Of a stretch of 64,000 nt of DNA, positions 50,435 through 59,628 are shown piece by piece (the stretch's first letter is position 1; every line of letters starts with the position of its first letter). A model generated the notes under the pieces. It searched no databases, was not told the DNA's origin, and worked only from the letters and a program-made list of their open reading frames with translations. The position numbers were made by a program, and so were the translations under genes. Origin of the DNA: an uncultured Dehalococcoidia bacterium (GTDB lineage: Bacteria > Chloroflexota > Dehalococcoidia > Lucifugimonadales > G958296245); assembly GCA_958296245.1 (NCBI GenBank), contig OY282458.1, positions 1,722,197-1,786,196 on the forward strand, read 5' to 3'.

Positions 50435-51545
50435 ATGCAGGAGCTAAGGAACGCCATCCGGAATCTCAGCAGCAGAATATCGAAGATCATGGTGCGTCTT
50501 TGACGTCGCCGGAATGGAAAAGGCAGTCTCAGAGTTGGAGAAGGCAGCGAGCGAACCGGCTTTTTGGAGTAGCGCAGCCGATGCCCAACGCAAGATGAGG
50601 ACGCTGTCACGCCTACGGGAAGACGCCCAAGTCTGGAGGGGGTTGGAGTCGCAGGCCGAATCCGTTGACGGGCTCGTCACCCTCGCGCTCGAAGAGCAGG
50701 ACGGCTCCCTATTCGAGACGCTGGCCCTCGAGACGGCGGAGCTCAGGGAAAAGCTGGACAGGCTCGAACTCAGGCTGGCGCTCTCCGGCGAGCACGACCG
50801 CCGGAACGCCATAGTCGCCGTCCACGCCGGGGCCGGCGGCGTGGAGTCGCAGGACTGGGCGGAGATGCTGGTGCGGATGTATCTGCGATGGTCGGAGAGA
50901 AGGGGCTTCCAAGGCTCCGTGCTGGACACTTCCCACGGCGACGAGGCCGGCATCAAGAGCGCAATAATGCAGTACACGGGAGACTACGCCTACGGGTACC
51001 TGAAGAGCGAGAAAGGGGTCCACAGACTCGTCCGGATGTCCCCATTCGACGCGGACCACGCGAGGCACACGTCCTTCGCGCTGGTGGAGGTGCTCCCCGA
51101 GGCCGAGGACGGCGTCGACGTGATCATAGACCCCAACGACCTGAAGATAGAGGTCTTCCGCGCGGGCGGCGCCGGGGGCCAGAGCGTTCAGAAGAACTCA
51201 ACGGCGGTCCGCATTACACATATTCCAACCGGGATCAGGGTCAGTTGTCAAAACGAGCGCTCCCAGTACCAGAACAAGACGATCGCCATGAGGGTCCTGA
51301 CCGCCCGGTTGATGGAGTACGAGTCGAGGGAGAGATCGAAGGAGATGGACAGGCTGCGCGGGGAGCACGTGTCGCCCGAGTGGGGCAATCAGATACGGAG
51401 CTACGTCCTACACCCCTATAAGATGGTCAAGGACCACCGGACCGGCTATGAGACCTCCGATTCCGACTCGGTGCTCGACGGACAGATAGACGGTCTCATG
51501 GGCTCGTACCTCGAGTCGACCGTGGGCAGACGGGCGCGGGCCTGA
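50435..51545 (+). CDS. prfB: Peptide chain release factor 2, with programmed +1 frameshift
   Basis: RF2 reads UGA and UAA and releases peptides. A first frame ATG 50435 codes 22 codons and ends CTT TGA C at 50498-50504; slipping one base at CTT continues as GACGTCGCCGG into the main frame, giving 369 aa. This is the classic autoregulatory +1 frameshift site. Motifs SPF (residues 202-204) and GGQ (247-249) sit as in E. coli RF2. The stimulatory Shine-Dalgarno before CTT is weak (ATGGTG rather than AGGGGG). Starting at ATG 50514 alone would lose the N-terminal helix. Confidence 0.92.
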
Positions 51546-51609
51546 CGTTCCGCTTCCGCGGATCCAGTCCGACACACGAAACGATGAAAAAAAAGTGGAG
51601 GCAGTTGTA

Positions 51610-53373
51610 ATGAGAAAGGCGATGTTCGTATTGGCAGTCATTCTGGCGGCTGTGGCCTTCGCGTGCGGAGGCGGGACAGAACCCACGGTAGAGGAGACGG
51701 CCGCTGAGCCGACCCCTCCGATCTCGGAAACCCTGGCAGCCGTCGAAGAGGCGCCTGAACAGCCCTCAACCGACGACGCGGTGACCGAGGCTCCGCCAGG
51801 GGGCATATTCCGCCGCCTGTGGTCGGACCCGCCGACGCTAGATCCCCATCTGGTCACGGACACCACTTCCGCGTTCATCGTCGTGGAGGTATTCAGCGGG
51901 CTGGTGAAGTTCGACACCGACCTGAACCTGGTGCCCGACATCGCGGAGAGCTGGGAGATCGACCCCAGCGGCACCACGTACACCTTCCGTCTGAGGGACG
52001 ACGCAACGTTCCATAACGGCAAGTCGGTCACGGCCCAGGACTTCAAGTGGTCCATCGAGCGGGCAGCAGCCCCGGTCACCGCGTCGCCGGTGGCCGATAC
52101 GTACCTCAACGACATAGTTGGCGCGATGGACTACATCGAGGGCAACGCCGACAGCATCCAAGGCGTCAGGGTCGTAGACGACCGCACCCTGCAGATCACC
52201 GTGGACGCGCCCAAGGCTTACGTCCTTGCCAAGCTGACGTACCCCACGGCCTACGTCCTGGACCGGGAGGTGGTGGAGAGCGGCGGGGACAACTGGTGGA
52301 TCGAGAACGGGGTTGGGACGGGCCCATTCAAGCTCAAGGAGTACAGCATAGGAGAGCGTATCGTCCTGGAGCGCTTCGACGGGTTCTACGGCGAGCACGC
52401 GAAGGTCGACTTCGTTCACATGAACCTGGCGGGCGGCCAGTCGATGGCGATGTACGAGAACGACGAGATCGACATAACCGGCGTCGGCATCTTCGACCTG
52501 GACAGGATCCAGGACGTCAACGAGCCGCTGAACAGCGACCTCGTCGTTGCGCCGCCCGACTTCAGCGTTTTCTACGTGGGCTTCAACCCCAACTTCCCGC
52601 CCTTTGACCAGCCGAAGTTCAGGCAGGCGCTCAACCACGCGGTGGACAAGGAGCTCATAGCCACCGAGGTCCTGTCCGGGCTTGTCGTCCCGGCCTACGG
52701 CATCCTGCCGCCGGGCTACCCCGGATTCAACGCCGACCTCGACGGGTTGACCTTCGACGCCGCGCTCGCCCAGCGCCTGGTCAGCGAGACCCCGTACGCG
52801 GACTTCCTGACGAACGTGGCATCGGACAGCCCATACTACGAAACTGCGCAGGCGGCCCTGAAAGAGTCCCCCTTCGCCGGATCCGGCAACACCCCGCGGA
52901 TCGAAGTTACGGTCCCCGGCACGGGCGGCACCATAGGGTTGGACTTGGAGGTCGTGATAGAATTCTGGAGGCGTGTGCTCGGCGTGGAGGTCGATATCGT
53001 GCAGGTCGAGTCGGCGACGTACCTCGAAGAGCTGGACCTGCAGAAGTATCAAGCATTCTATGCAGGCTGGCAGGCCGACTATCCCGACCCCCAGGACTTT
53101 CTGGACATTCTGTTTCACACTGAAAGCAGCCTCAATCACATGGCGTACTCCAACCCCGAAGTGGATGGCATCTTGGAAGAGGCAAGGGTCGAACACAACG
53201 CCTTCAGCCGTGTCAGCCTCTACCAGGAAGCAGAGGACAAGCTGGTCAAGGATGCCGCCTGGCTGCCGCTGTGGTACTCTGGGGAGCAGTTCGTCCTGAT
53301 AAAGCCCAACGTCAAGAACTACAAGCTCACGCCGATGATAGTCCCAAAGATGGCCGCGGTTGTCATCGAGTAG
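51610..53373 (+). CDS. ABC transporter substrate-binding lipoprotein (family 5)
   Basis: This 587-aa lipoprotein from ATG 51610 (GGAGG 8 nt upstream) has signal MRKAMFVLAVILAAVAFAC with a lipobox Cys. After an acidic linker, the binding domain shows TYTFRLRDDATFHNGKSVTA, DFKWSIERA and VGTGPFKLKEYS, typical of family 5 dipeptide/oligopeptide binding proteins. Two permease genes follow in the same direction, separated by a stable hairpin, so the three form an importer. No ATPase genes are within 10 kb. Substrate is unknown. Confidence 0.92.
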   Translation: MRKAMFVLAVILAAVAFACGGGTEPTVEETAAEPTPPISETLAAVEEAPEQPSTDDAVTEAPPGGIFRRLWSDPPTLDPHLVTDTTSAFIVVEVFSGLVKFDTDLNLVPDIAESWEIDPSGTTYTFRLRDDATFHNGKSVTAQDFKWSIERAAAPVTASPVADTYLNDIVGAMDYIEGNADSIQGVRVVDDRTLQITVDAPKAYVLAKLTYPTAYVLDREVVESGGDNWWIENGVGTGPFKLKEYSIGERIVLERFDGFYGEHAKVDFVHMNLAGGQSMAMYENDEIDITGVGIFDLDRIQDVNEPLNSDLVVAPPDFSVFYVGFNPNFPPFDQPKFRQALNHAVDKELIATEVLSGLVVPAYGILPPGYPGFNADLDGLTFDAALAQRLVSETPYADFLTNVASDSPYYETAQAALKESPFAGSGNTPRIEVTVPGTGGTIGLDLEVVIEFWRRVLGVEVDIVQVESATYLEELDLQKYQAFYAGWQADYPDPQDFLDILFHTESSLNHMAYSNPEVDGILEEARVEHNAFSRVSLYQEAEDKLVKDAAWLPLWYSGEQFVLIKPNVKNYKLTPMIVPKMAAVVIE

Positions 53374-53426
53374 CGGCCTCGGGGCCCTAAGCCCCTGACA
53401 GCTTCTGAGCGCGACGCGCAGCGGGT

Positions 53427-53459
53427 GGTTGCCCCGCCGCCTCACGGGGCGGGGCAACC
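53427..53459 (+). terminator. Intercistronic hairpin between binding protein and permeases
   Basis: A perfect 12-bp stem, GGTTGCCCCGCC with GGCGGGGCAACC, has a 9-nt loop. No T-run follows, so it is not a standard terminator. Between a binding-protein gene and its permease genes, such hairpins usually protect the upstream mRNA and lower permease expression. Confidence 0.75.
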
Positions 53460-53484
53460 GAATCTTTGCGCGGGAACGCCCTAG

Positions 53485-54423
53485 ATGTGGAAATACATAG
53501 CCCGTAGGGTACTCTGGCTCCCGGTCCTCCTGCTGGCAGTCTCCTTCGTCACGTTCGCGTTGGGACACTACGGGCCGGGCGACCCGGTGGCAGTCATGAT
53601 GGGCGCCCGCTATGACCCGGACTCGGCGGCCACGAAGAACCTCCGGCGGGAACTCGGCCTCGACCGGCCGTTCCACGTTCAGTACGTCGATTACGTCTCC
53701 CACTTCGTGCGCGGCGACTTCGGCAGCAGCTTGAGCCTGCACAGAGGCCAGCCGGTGCGGGAGCTGATCATCAAGAAGATGTGGGTCTCCGCACAGCTTG
53801 CCTTCGCCGCCATGCTGATCAGCCTAGCGGGCGGATTGCCCCTGGGCTTCTTCATTGCACACCGTCAGGGGAGATGGCATGACCCGACCACAGTTACTAT
53901 TACCCTGGTGCTGATGTCGGTCCCGGTCATGGTCAGCGTGCCTGCGATGACGTGGCTCATGTGCTTGAAGCTGAGCTGGGTCTCCTGCTCGGGGTGGGGC
54001 GGACTCTTCGACCTCCGCATCATAGTGCCGGCCATCACGATGGGCGTGCCCGGGATTGCAGGTCTAACGAGGTTGATGCGCGCCAGCACGCTCGACGTGA
54101 TGGGGCAGGACTTCATACGCACCGCCCAGGCGAAGGGGCTGGGGGCGTTGACGATCGATAGCAGGCACGTGCTCAGGAACGCCATCATCCCGATAATCAC
54201 CGTACTGGCGTTCTCGCTGGCGGGACTTATAGGCGGGGCATTCATTACCGAGACGCTGATGGGCATCCCCGGGGTAGGCAGACTGGCCGTCGACGCGATA
54301 TTCGCCAGGGACTTCCCGATCATCATGGCCATCACGCTGATCGGCGCCAGCGCATTCGTCTTGGCGAACCTGCTGGCGGACCTAGCCTACGCCGTCGTTG
54401 ATCCGCGCATACGCTACAGCTAG
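53485..54423 (+). CDS. ABC transporter permease (DppB-like)
   Basis: This 312-aa inner-membrane permease has about six helices (IARRVLWLPVLLLAVSFVTF first). The N-terminus and central FGSSLSLHRGQPVRELIIK resemble DppB. The EAA loop is seen around FIRTAQAKGLGALTIDSRHV with LRNAIIP, which contacts the ATPase. With the gene 8 bp downstream it forms the channel. Confidence 0.93.
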   Translation: MWKYIARRVLWLPVLLLAVSFVTFALGHYGPGDPVAVMMGARYDPDSAATKNLRRELGLDRPFHVQYVDYVSHFVRGDFGSSLSLHRGQPVRELIIKKMWVSAQLAFAAMLISLAGGLPLGFFIAHRQGRWHDPTTVTITLVLMSVPVMVSVPAMTWLMCLKLSWVSCSGWGGLFDLRIIVPAITMGVPGIAGLTRLMRASTLDVMGQDFIRTAQAKGLGALTIDSRHVLRNAIIPIITVLAFSLAGLIGGAFITETLMGIPGVGRLAVDAIFARDFPIIMAITLIGASAFVLANLLADLAYAVVDPRIRYS

Positions 54424-54431
54424 GGGACCGA

Positions 54432-55439
54432 ATGGCAACGGCTGAAAAGACAACGGCGCTAGAGGACGACCGGCCCTACCGGAGGCGCGGCCACCTGTCC
54501 AGGGCCTTCTCTCGGCTCATCCGCAAGAAGATCGCCGCGGTGTGCATGGTCATATTGGGCCTGGTCTATTTCGGCGGGGTATTCGCCCCGTGGGTGGCCC
54601 CTCACGACTACCGCAACCAGGACCTGTCCGCCATACGGAAGCCTCCCAACGTGGTGACCGACCAGGGCATTACCGGGTTCTGGTCCAAGTCGCACTTCGC
54701 CGGGACCGACCTCAAGGGCCGCGACATGTTTACCCGCGTCCTGTACGGCGTGCAGAACACGGTGATCCTGACCCTGGTCTCGATGCTGACCGGCGGACTG
54801 GTCATCGGGGTGACTCTAGGTCTGGTGTCGGGCTATTTCGGCGGGAAGATCGACGCCGCCATCATGCGGGTAGGCGAGGTGTTCGCGTCATTCCCTGACA
54901 TCTTGCTGGTCATCATCTTGGCCGCGACGCTCAGGGAGCGTGTGCGCGGCTGGGTCATCTGGCTGGAGGAGAACACGTTCTTAGACGGTCTGCTGACGTT
55001 AGGGGTCACTGACTACCTCGTCGTGTCGCTGGCCCTCGTAAGCTTCGGCTGGATCGGAATGGCGAGGCTGGTCCGGGGCCAGATCCTCTACCTCAAGGAG
55101 GCGCTGCACGTTGAGGCGGCGCGAGCGATAGGAGCATCCACCCCGCGGATGCTGTTCGTTCACCTGCTCCCCAACGCGATCAGCCCGATAGTGGTTACGG
55201 TCTCTATGAGCATGGGCTCGATGGTGGGCGTGGAGATCATCCTGAGCTGGTTGGGCATTGGCATCCAGCCGCCGCGCCCGAGTCTGGGCACGATGCTCTA
55301 CGAGGGGGCGAGCATCAGCGCTCTCAGGAACTTCCCTTGGCTGCTGCTGGCCCCGGGAGCGGCGGCGTGGGTGATGGTGTTGTCGTGGAACCTGCTCGGA
55401 GACGCCCTGAACGACGTGCTCAACCCCAGGACCCGGTAG
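54432..55439 (+). CDS. ABC transporter permease (DppC-like)
   Basis: This 335-aa permease is the partner of the DppB-like gene, starting 8 bp after it. It has an N-terminal cytoplasmic tail, a first helix (IAAVCMVILGLVYFGGVFAP), GTDLKGRDMFTRVLYGVQNT (the conserved DppC motif) and the EAA loop HVEAARAIGASTPRMLFVHL. The next gene is convergent, so the operon ends here without ATPase genes. Confidence 0.93.
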   Translation: MATAEKTTALEDDRPYRRRGHLSRAFSRLIRKKIAAVCMVILGLVYFGGVFAPWVAPHDYRNQDLSAIRKPPNVVTDQGITGFWSKSHFAGTDLKGRDMFTRVLYGVQNTVILTLVSMLTGGLVIGVTLGLVSGYFGGKIDAAIMRVGEVFASFPDILLVIILAATLRERVRGWVIWLEENTFLDGLLTLGVTDYLVVSLALVSFGWIGMARLVRGQILYLKEALHVEAARAIGASTPRMLFVHLLPNAISPIVVTVSMSMGSMVGVEIILSWLGIGIQPPRPSLGTMLYEGASISALRNFPWLLLAPGAAAWVMVLSWNLLGDALNDVLNPRTR

Positions 55440-55563
55440 GACATACGGGCCGGTTGTCGCTCACGCCGCCGCCGCGGGTGACCCTGCTCAAGAGGGCACA
55501 AGAATCCGCGAAGCCCCTCGCAGGGTAGGCTGCGGGTGGACGAAAGCGGCGCTCCTAGTCCGG

Positions 55564-57003
55564 CTAAGCCCGCCTTCTCCTCACTGCAAAGAGGGCTAGT
55601 CCTAGGATTAGCCCCGGGCCGGCCAGGTCCAGCGCCCCGGCTGCGCCGTGCAGCGGCGCGCCGCAGCGCGAGCCCGACGGCTGAGGGTCCCCCGGCGTGG
55701 GGGTGGGCGTGATCGCTGCGGTCTCGGTTGGAGGCCCCGGCGTGGGCGAAGCGGACTTCGAACCCACCACGTCAACGCCGGCCTGCGGGGTCAGGCTGAA
55801 CAGCCCCAGCGTGCGCTGGGGCACGGGTGTGGGCTTGGAACGCCCCGATTCGTCCAAGATGAAGGGCTCCGCCCCGATTTCGTCCCGCCATAGATTCTCC
55901 AACTCGATCAACGTGATCCCGTACACGTCCTCAATGGCCCTATCTATGTTGCCGCTCAGCTTGTGGTGCGCCAGAAGCTCGGCCATCTTCTCCTCGCCCC
56001 AGCGGTTGACCATCATGCGCGCGATGCTCTTGCCCTGCCCATAGAAGATGATCAACCGCTCCGGGTCGCCGGGAGGGGTGGCCATGTAGATGAACGGGAG
56101 GAGCGTCCCGGTTTCGACCGCGAAGCTCAAGGCTATGTCGTACTCCAAGCCGGAGTCGATGTTCCCGTACTCGGCGAGGCCCTCGTCGAGCCACGCGGGG
56201 ACGTTCCGGAACGGGCTGTCGCCCGCCCGGTGGATCAGGATGTGCATCACCTCGTGAGACGCCGTGCCGATGGAGTTCCGGTCGGCGATCATGATCAGCA
56301 CGCCTTCTTCGGTGGAGGCTTGCCCCAGAGTCGCCGTCCGCCTGGTAGTGGCGCCGCTGCGGCGTTGCTGCGCCTCCAGCATCTCGACCTGGTTATTGAA
56401 TACGGTTACCCGGACCGGATCGGTGATCTCGATGCCCAAGGCGGGCTCCATGTTCTCTATGGTCTCCAAGATGGTGTCCAAGATCGTTTCGGCCCGCGAC
56501 AGGACGGGGCCATGGAAAGCTACGGTGACGGGGCCTTCGCTGATCTCCTCCCATTCGAACTTGGGGGGAAGGTAGATGAACTCCTCAGGCTCGGTCTCGA
56601 ACACGCCGCCGGCGGCGTCCTTGATGGCGAAGCTATAGACAATGATCACACCGGGAGGCATGTATGCGGCAGTATAGCCGGTGCGCCAGAAGAGCTCGGC
56701 GCTCACACTGGTCCCGGGCTCCAGCTTGGCGCAGCGCCACTCCCCGGCAGGCGCGTCCGTCTCCTGGCAAAGCTGGTCCACTTGGCCGAGGGTCCTCTGC
56801 CCCACCCGCGCCCGGAGCTCTATCTCCGTTATCTCTACGTCGCTCCTGACCTCCAGCTTGATCCGTATCCCGTCCGGAAACTCGCTGACGATCGAGGAGG
56901 AGACGACCTCCGTGTCGGCGGAGACAGGACTCGGAGACGCGACGAACAGGGCGAACGTCACGGCGAGAGCTGCCGCCAAGATGCCGACGTGTCTTTTGAT
57001 CAT
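55564..57003 (-). CDS. Secreted metallopeptidase (peptidase MA-like) with C-terminal anchor
   Basis: This 479-aa protein has a signal peptide (MIKRHVGILAAALAVTFALF then VASPSPVSAD) and a peptidase MA-like domain. The zinc motif HEVMH lies in TASHEVMHILIHRAGDSPFR, with a downstream Glu in WLDEGLAEYGNID. The tail contains a Pro/Thr stalk, then CGAPLHGAAGALDLAGPGLI with LGLALFAVRRRRA: a Cys, a hydrophobic segment and an Arg cluster. That resembles a surface-sorting signal. The start could also be 57054, but 57003 gives the cleanest signal peptide. It follows mdh (starting 58022) on the same strand, whose stop is 78 bp from this start. Confidence 0.8.
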   Translation of the reverse strand: MIKRHVGILAAALAVTFALFVASPSPVSADTEVVSSSIVSEFPDGIRIKLEVRSDVEITEIELRARVGQRTLGQVDQLCQETDAPAGEWRCAKLEPGTSVSAELFWRTGYTAAYMPPGVIIVYSFAIKDAAGGVFETEPEEFIYLPPKFEWEEISEGPVTVAFHGPVLSRAETILDTILETIENMEPALGIEITDPVRVTVFNNQVEMLEAQQRRSGATTRRTATLGQASTEEGVLIMIADRNSIGTASHEVMHILIHRAGDSPFRNVPAWLDEGLAEYGNIDSGLEYDIALSFAVETGTLLPFIYMATPPGDPERLIIFYGQGKSIARMMVNRWGEEKMAELLAHHKLSGNIDRAIEDVYGITLIELENLWRDEIGAEPFILDESGRSKPTPVPQRTLGLFSLTPQAGVDVVGSKSASPTPGPPTETAAITPTPTPGDPQPSGSRCGAPLHGAAGALDLAGPGLILGLALFAVRRRRA

Positions 57004-57080
57004 GAGCCGTTGGAATATGGCCGCGCCCTCCCGGTCAGATGCGTGACGCCTCATGTATGCCTTACGCCGCCGACGCAATT

Positions 57081-58022
57081 TCAGTTTGCCTCGGACGCCC
57101 TCGCCATTACGTCGACGAGTTCGCGGACGGCGGCTGCCGATCTCCTCAGGGCCGCGTCCTCGTCCTCGGTAAGGTCGAACTCGATAATCTCCTCGACGCC
57201 TCCGGCGCCCAGCTTGACAGGGACGCCGACGTAGAGGCCGTCTATGCCGTACTCGCCCTCAAGATATGCCGTGCAGGGCAGTATCTCCTTCTTATCGAAC
57301 AGGATGGACTCCACCATCTGGGCAATCGCGGCGGATGGCGCGTAGAAGGCGCTGCCGGTCTTGAGGAGGTTGACTATCTCAGCGCCGCCGTCGCGGGTCC
57401 GCTGCACGATCTCGTCTATCCTCTCACTCGGCAGCAACTTGGACAACGGCGTCCCGCCCACGAACGCGCTGCCGATCACGGGGACCATCGTATCGCCGTG
57501 GCCGCCCAGGACGAAGGCCGACACCGCATCCACAGAGACGTTCAACTCCGCGGCGACGAAGGAGCGGAAGCGAGCAGTGTCCAGTATTCCGGCCATGCCG
57601 ACCACGCGATTCTTCGGAAAGCCGCTGAGTTCATACGCCCGCTGCGCCATGGCGTCCAGCGGGTTGGTGACGACCAGCAGAATGCAGCCGGGGGAGTGCC
57701 CAGCGACCTCTTCCACAACGGAGCTGACTATCCTCATGTTGGTCAGGAGCAGGTCGTCGCGCGACATGCCCGGCTTCCTTGCGATGCCGGACGTCACAAC
57801 CACGACGTCGGATCCGGCCGTGTCACCGTACCCATTAGAGCCGAACGCCAGGGCGTCGCTGCCCAGGACCGGACCGGACTCGAGCATGTCCAAGGCCTTC
57901 CCCTGCGGCAGACCTTCGACTATGTCCACGAGCACGACGTCGGCATAGCCCCTATCGAAGACCCTCTGCGCTGCGGTCGCCCCAACGTTGCCTGCGCCTA
58001 CGATCGTTACCTTACTGCGCAT
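57081..58022 (-). CDS. mdh: Malate dehydrogenase (LDH-like type)
   Basis: Mdh interconverts malate and oxaloacetate with NAD. The 313-aa protein shows the Rossmann motif [14 protein letters not shown] at residues 5-18, [19 protein letters not shown] (Arg residues for dicarboxylate specificity), [10 protein letters not shown], and the catalytic His in [10 protein letters not shown]. It is of the LDH-like MDH lineage found in Chloroflexota. Neighbours include icd and the carboxyltransferases, making a central carbon block. An R3 hairpin lies just upstream. Confidence 0.94.
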   Translation of the reverse strand: MRSKVTIVGAGNVGATAAQRVFDRGYADVVLVDIVEGLPQGKALDMLESGPVLGSDALAFGSNGYGDTAGSDVVVVTSGIARKPGMSRDDLLLTNMRIVSSVVEEVAGHSPGCILLVVTNPLDAMAQRAYELSGFPKNRVVGMAGILDTARFRSFVAAELNVSVDAVSAFVLGGHGDTMVPVIGSAFVGGTPLSKLLPSERIDEIVQRTRDGGAEIVNLLKTGSAFYAPSAAIAQMVESILFDKKEILPCTAYLEGEYGIDGLYVGVPVKLGAGGVEEIIEFDLTEDEDAALRRSAAAVRELVDVMARASEAN

Positions 58023-58054
58023 CTACTACCCCCGTCTTGCTCGAAGAGACTCAT

Positions 58055-58110
58055 CGTCTGAGGGGGTCCCTCAGACTCCCGGAAGATCGGCCCGGCCTCT
58101 CTACACACCC
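58055..58110 (-). repeat. R3 repeat with perfect hairpin, between mdh and PHA-like gene
   Basis: GTCTGAGGG-GGT-CCCTCAGAC at 58056-58076 is a perfect 9-bp stem with a 3-nt loop, followed by TCCCGGAAGATCGGCCCGG. It is the best preserved R3 core and overlaps the 3' end of the PHA-system-like gene. Confidence 0.65.
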
Positions 58111-58406
58111 TTGGGCTCAAGTATCCTGTTCAGCTCGCTCTCGATTCCCGCCCGAATCCTGCCCTGGAACAGTCTAGCAGCCAGGGGCAGGCGGAGGTCC
58201 ACCGTGACCCTGCGGTCGGAGAGCGTCAACCGGCCTTTGATCACGAACCCCTGGGCTTGGAACGAAAACCGCGCCGTATCCCCTCCCCACTCTCTGGAGA
58301 CGTCGGACACCGAATCCCCGAAGCGTTCCAGCATCGAGGCAAACTCGGCCTCCAGGCGTTCCCTGGCCTCGCAGGACCGGAGACTGTGCGCTACGGATAC
58401 CTGCAC
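58101..58406 (-). CDS. Polyhydroxyalkanoic acid system family protein
   Basis: This 101-aa protein fits the small PHA-granule-associated family seen in many bacteria: VAHSLRSCEARERLEAEF at the start, GFVIKGRLTLSDRRVTVDLR in the middle, and PLAARLFQGRIRAGIESELN near the end. Function is unclear in the family; a granule or lipid role is suggested only by name. Its start is one base from the icd stop, so they form an operon. Confidence 0.75.
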   Translation of the reverse strand: MQVSVAHSLRSCEARERLEAEFASMLERFGDSVSDVSREWGGDTARFSFQAQGFVIKGRLTLSDRRVTVDLRLPLAARLFQGRIRAGIESELNRILEPKGV

Positions 58407-58407
58407 G

Positions 58408-59607
58408 TCAGGCCTCTGAGCATTCTAGCCACCTGGACTCCAGGTGGGGGTCCTCGACAGTGGTCAGGACGTAGTCGCCGTACTCGTCAGAGGTTGCGCC
58501 GGAGCTGCGGCCCGTCATGACCAGCTTGCGTTCGTACGTACATATGTCTAAGGCCTTGTGCAGGCGTGATCCAAGGCTTGAGAAGCCGATATGCTCCAGC
58601 ATCATCGCCCCGGCCCGGAGCAGCGAACTCGGATCGGCGTAGATGGCCCTGCCCTCCTCAACCATCCTGGGGGCAGTTCCGTGGATGGCTTCGAACATGG
58701 CGTGCGACTTACCTATATTCGCGCTGCCCGCCGTGCCTACCCCGCCCTGGATCTGCGCCGCCTGGTCGGTGAGGATGTCCCCATACAGGTTCGGCAGCAC
58801 CAGCACCTGGAAGCTCGCGCGCCGCCGGATGTCGAGCAGCTTGGCCGTCATGATGTCTATGTACCAACTATCCCACTCGATATCCTCGTAGCCTTCGGCG
58901 ATGGAGCGCGCCACTTCGAGGAATTTGCCGTCCGTAGCCTTTACTATATTCGCCTTGGTGACCACGGTTACCTTGCTCCTTCCCACCCGCCTAGCATGGG
59001 CGAATGCGGCGTCGATTATGCGCCGGGATCCCGGGGTGGTGATAACCCTGAAATCCACGGCGAGGTCCGGGGTCACGTTGACGCCCTGGCCGCCTACCGC
59101 ATATATGTCCTCGGTATTCTCCCGGAAGAAGATCCAGTCGATGCCGTGCTTGGGGACCCGGACGGGGCGTACGTTGGCGAACAGGTCCAACTCCTTGCGC
59201 ATCGAGACGTTGGCGCTCTCGATGTTGGGCCAGCTGTCGCCCCCCTCCGGCGTGTGCGTCGGGCCTTTGAGGGTAACGTGGCACTCCTTGATCTCCGCGA
59301 GGACGTCGTCGGGAATCGACTTCATGTGGGCCGCCCGGTTCTCTATGGTGAGACCCTCTATGACCCTGAACACGAACTTGCCGCCGGATACCTCTTCGGA
59401 GAGCAGCTTCTCTAACACCCGCTGCGTGGCCGCGCTTATGGTGGGGCCGATGCCGTCTCCTCCGATGACGCCGATGACTAAGGGACAGATGTCTGCGTAG
59501 TCTATCCAGTCTCCTTCTTGCTTTAGGCGCTCGACCCTATCGAGCTGCTGTCTGAGGACGACGCCGAACTGGGCTGTGGCGTCGTCTATCACTTGGGCAT
59601 TGATCAA
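58408..59607 (-). CDS. icd: Isocitrate dehydrogenase (isocitrate/isopropylmalate DH family)
   Basis: This 399-aa beta-decarboxylating dehydrogenase shows VIGVIGGDGIGPTISAA near residue 44, the isocitrate signature SANVSMRKELDLFANVRPVR, FFRENTEDIYAVGG (typical of IDH), and LPNLYGDILTDQAAQIQGGV with HGTAP near the C-terminal third. It oxidises isocitrate to 2-oxoglutarate; the cofactor is not readable with certainty. The start at 59607 gives an N-terminal extension of about 40 residues before the Rossmann-like region. It is downstream of the carboxyltransferase genes. Confidence 0.85.
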   Translation of the reverse strand: MINAQVIDDATAQFGVVLRQQLDRVERLKQEGDWIDYADICPLVIGVIGGDGIGPTISAATQRVLEKLLSEEVSGGKFVFRVIEGLTIENRAAHMKSIPDDVLAEIKECHVTLKGPTHTPEGGDSWPNIESANVSMRKELDLFANVRPVRVPKHGIDWIFFRENTEDIYAVGGQGVNVTPDLAVDFRVITTPGSRRIIDAAFAHARRVGRSKVTVVTKANIVKATDGKFLEVARSIAEGYEDIEWDSWYIDIMTAKLLDIRRRASFQVLVLPNLYGDILTDQAAQIQGGVGTAGSANIGKSHAMFEAIHGTAPRMVEEGRAIYADPSSLLRAGAMMLEHIGFSSLGSRLHKALDICTYERKLVMTGRSSGATSDEYGDYVLTTVEDPHLESRWLECSEA

Positions 59608-59628
59608 AGTGTCCTCCTCTGTCGGCGT

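Noticed and set aside
51838..53742. 634-aa frame on the minus strand opposite the peptide-binding protein gene
   Set aside because: It is antisense to a well-supported lipoprotein and permease start, shows no family motifs, and results from high GC third positions.
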